A stretch of 8,623 nucleotides of DNA from a candidate division GN15 bacterium (GTDB lineage: Bacteria; Zixibacteria; MSB-5A5; GN15; FEB-12): assembly GCA_014729205.1 (NCBI GenBank), contig WJKG01000070.1, positions 1 through 8,623 on the forward strand, given 5' to 3'. Every line of letters begins with the position of its first letter. Positions within the stretch are counted from its first letter, which is position 1. Positions 7,334 to 8,623 of this stretch are shown one piece after another. The translations under genes and the position numbers were made by a program. The notes under the pieces were generated by a model that worked only from the letters and a program-made list of their open reading frames with translations, ran no database searches and was not told the DNA's origin.

Positions 7334-8623
7334 CGCAAGGTAGTGCTAATGATTGCGGTTGCGGTCCTCTTCACTGCGAGTTTCGCAACAGCGGAAACCA
7401 TCGACCTGGGCGCTAAAGCCTACGATGCCGCTGTAGTAGTGGAGGAGTCCAACGCCGACCGTACGGTGGTCCGATTTGAGCTGGATGCCTTCGAGCGCCA
7501 GCCGGTCGAGATCAACGGCGACGTCTATTATACCATTGATGGTGAGGACATCCATGTCCTCCTGAACGAAGGCAAGCCGGCGGTAGCCCGGTTTGCGGAA
7601 GCCATTATCATTCCCGATAATGCGCATATGAAGATCAATGTGCTCGAATCCGAGTACGTTGACCTGGAAGACTTCCCGATTGCACCCTCCAAAGGTAACC
7701 TGCTTCGTAATGTCAATCCTGACGAAGTACCGTACACCTTTGGACAAGTCTACCAGACTGACCAATTCTATCCAGAGAATCTGGCCTCACTTCGTGAGCC
7801 ATACATCCTCCGCGACTATCGTGGTTCGGTAATTGAACTGAATGCCCTTCAGTACAATCCCGGAGCCAAGACACTCCGCGTGTATACGTCGGTGACAGTG
7901 GAAGTGGTGTCCGATGGTCCCGGTCAGGTAAACGTGCTTAAGAACGACCGTGAAACTTCCGTGACGGAGTTCAACTCTCTCTACCAGCGTCGTTTTATCA
8001 ACTACGACCAGTCGGCCAAGTACACGCCCGTGGAAGAGTATGGCGACATGCTCATTATCACCCACGATGCATTCAACTCGGCCATGCAGCCGTTTGTCGA
8101 GTGGAAGCTCCAGAAGGGTATCAAGACGACAATGGTCGATGTGTCCACGATCGGTAACACCACGACCAACATACAAAACTACATCCAGAACTTCTACGAC
8201 GATACGAACAACAACCTGGCCTGGGTGCTGCTGGTTGGTGACTACCAGGAAGTAGTCACACCAAGTGCCTCCGGCGGCGCCTCCGATCCGACCTATGCCA
8301 AGGTAGCCGGTGGCGACAGCTATCCGGACATCTTCGTGGGGCGCTTCTCTGCGGAAAACATCGCACAGGTCGAGACCCAGGTTGAGCGCACGATCGAGTA
8401 TGAGAAGACTCAGCATGGCGACTCCTGGCTCCACAAGGGTATCGGTATCGCCTCAACCGAGGGTCCCGGTCACCAGGGCGAGTATGACCATGAGCACATG
8501 GGCAATATCCGTGATGACCTGCTTGCCTTTACATACACCGAAGTTGACGAGTTCTACGGCTATAGTGCCTCTGCTTCCGATGTGACCAACTCGCTCAACA
8601 CCGGCCGTGGGTTTATCAACTAC
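7331..8623 (+). CDS. Gingipain-like cysteine protease preproprotein (peptidase C25), 3' end cut off by the window
   Basis: The frame is open from ATG 7331 to the right edge (431 codons), so the C terminus is missing. Residues 1-21 are a signal peptide (cleavage near ATA-ET). Residues 22-230 match the C25 propeptide: IPDNAHMKI (94-102), LRVYTSVTVEV (182-192) and a terminal FINYDQSAK (222-230). The mature enzyme should begin at Y231: YTPVEE is identical to the start of mature Arg-gingipain RgpB, at nearly the same position (RgpB prodomain about 229 aa). The rest aligns in order with the RgpB catalytic domain: FVEWKLQKGIKT (255-266), WVLLVGDYQE (298-307), DIFVGRFSAENI (333-344), VERTIEYEK (351-359), GIASTEG (372-378) and GEYDHEH (383-389). 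By eye D386 occupies the place of RgpB D163, the S1 residue giving Arg specificity. The fragment stops at GFINY, just before the expected TGHG segment with the catalytic His and, further on, Cys. It is probably secreted and works with the adjacent deiminase. Confidence 0.9.
   Translation, partial: MRKVVLMIAVAVLFTASFATAETIDLGAKAYDAAVVVEESNADRTVVRFELDAFERQPVEINGDVYYTIDGEDIHVLLNEGKPAVARFAEAIIIPDNAHMKINVLESEYVDLEDFPIAPSKGNLLRNVNPDEVPYTFGQVYQTDQFYPENLASLREPYILRDYRGSVIELNALQYNPGAKTLRVYTSVTVEVVSDGPGQVNVLKNDRETSVTEFNSLYQRRFINYDQSAKYTPVEEYGDMLIITHDAFNSAMQPFVEWKLQKGIKTTMVDVSTIGNTTTNIQNYIQNFYDDTNNNLAWVLLVGDYQEVVTPSASGGASDPTYAKVAGGDSYPDIFVGRFSAENIAQVETQVERTIEYEKTQHGDSWLHKGIGIASTEGPGHQGEYDHEHMGNIRDDLLAFTYTEVDEFYGYSASASDVTNSLNTGRGFINY

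Noticed and set aside
7346..8434. Minus-strand open frames opposite the right-end gene (139, 69 and 215 codons).
   Set aside because: They are shadows of the gingipain-like gene, which is itself open across the window edge and matches the C25 family throughout.

Overview
The window looks like chromosomal DNA from an uncultivated bacterium of the Fibrobacteres-Chlorobi-Bacteroidetes (FCB) group, possibly Candidatus Zixibacteria or a relative. This is inferred from style, not from a marker gene. It is moderately GC-rich and carries large secreted proteins, one with a C-terminal 'YPNPY...' sorting-like module and another with a dockerin-like tail of the 'DLTYLVAYLFNDG...AP' type.

Layout. At the left end a minus-strand tRNA-Ser(UGA) (78-165) has a strong consensus promoter. 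Divergent from it, 393-2069 encodes a strongly diverged, enlarged relative of class II fructose-1,6-bisphosphatase (GlpX family). It has its own candidate sigma-70 promoter and a clear intrinsic terminator (2099-2136). Next comes a large secreted protein of unknown function (2307-4931), ending in a FlgD-like/type IX secretion (T9SS)-like C-terminal module. The last two genes are on the same strand. The first (5191-7056) is a secreted peptidylarginine deiminase of the Porphyromonas PPAD type with all recognisable catalytic residues, followed by Ig-like domains and a dockerin-like tail. The second (7331 to the right edge, cut off) is a preproprotein of the gingipain family (peptidase C25). The six residues that begin mature gingipain R, YTPVEE, are reproduced exactly at the expected prodomain boundary.

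Main point. In Porphyromonas gingivalis, Arg-gingipain cuts after arginine and PPAD then converts the new C-terminal arginine to citrulline, but to my knowledge the two are not neighbours there. Here homologues of both enzymes are adjacent, secreted, and share a nearly identical start-codon context. This suggests a dedicated extracellular 'cleave then citrullinate' module in a non-oral, probably environmental lineage. The gingipain catalytic His and Cys lie beyond the right edge, so its activity cannot be confirmed from this window.

No rRNA, mobile element, CRISPR array or origin was seen. All family alignments are from memory and were not computed.
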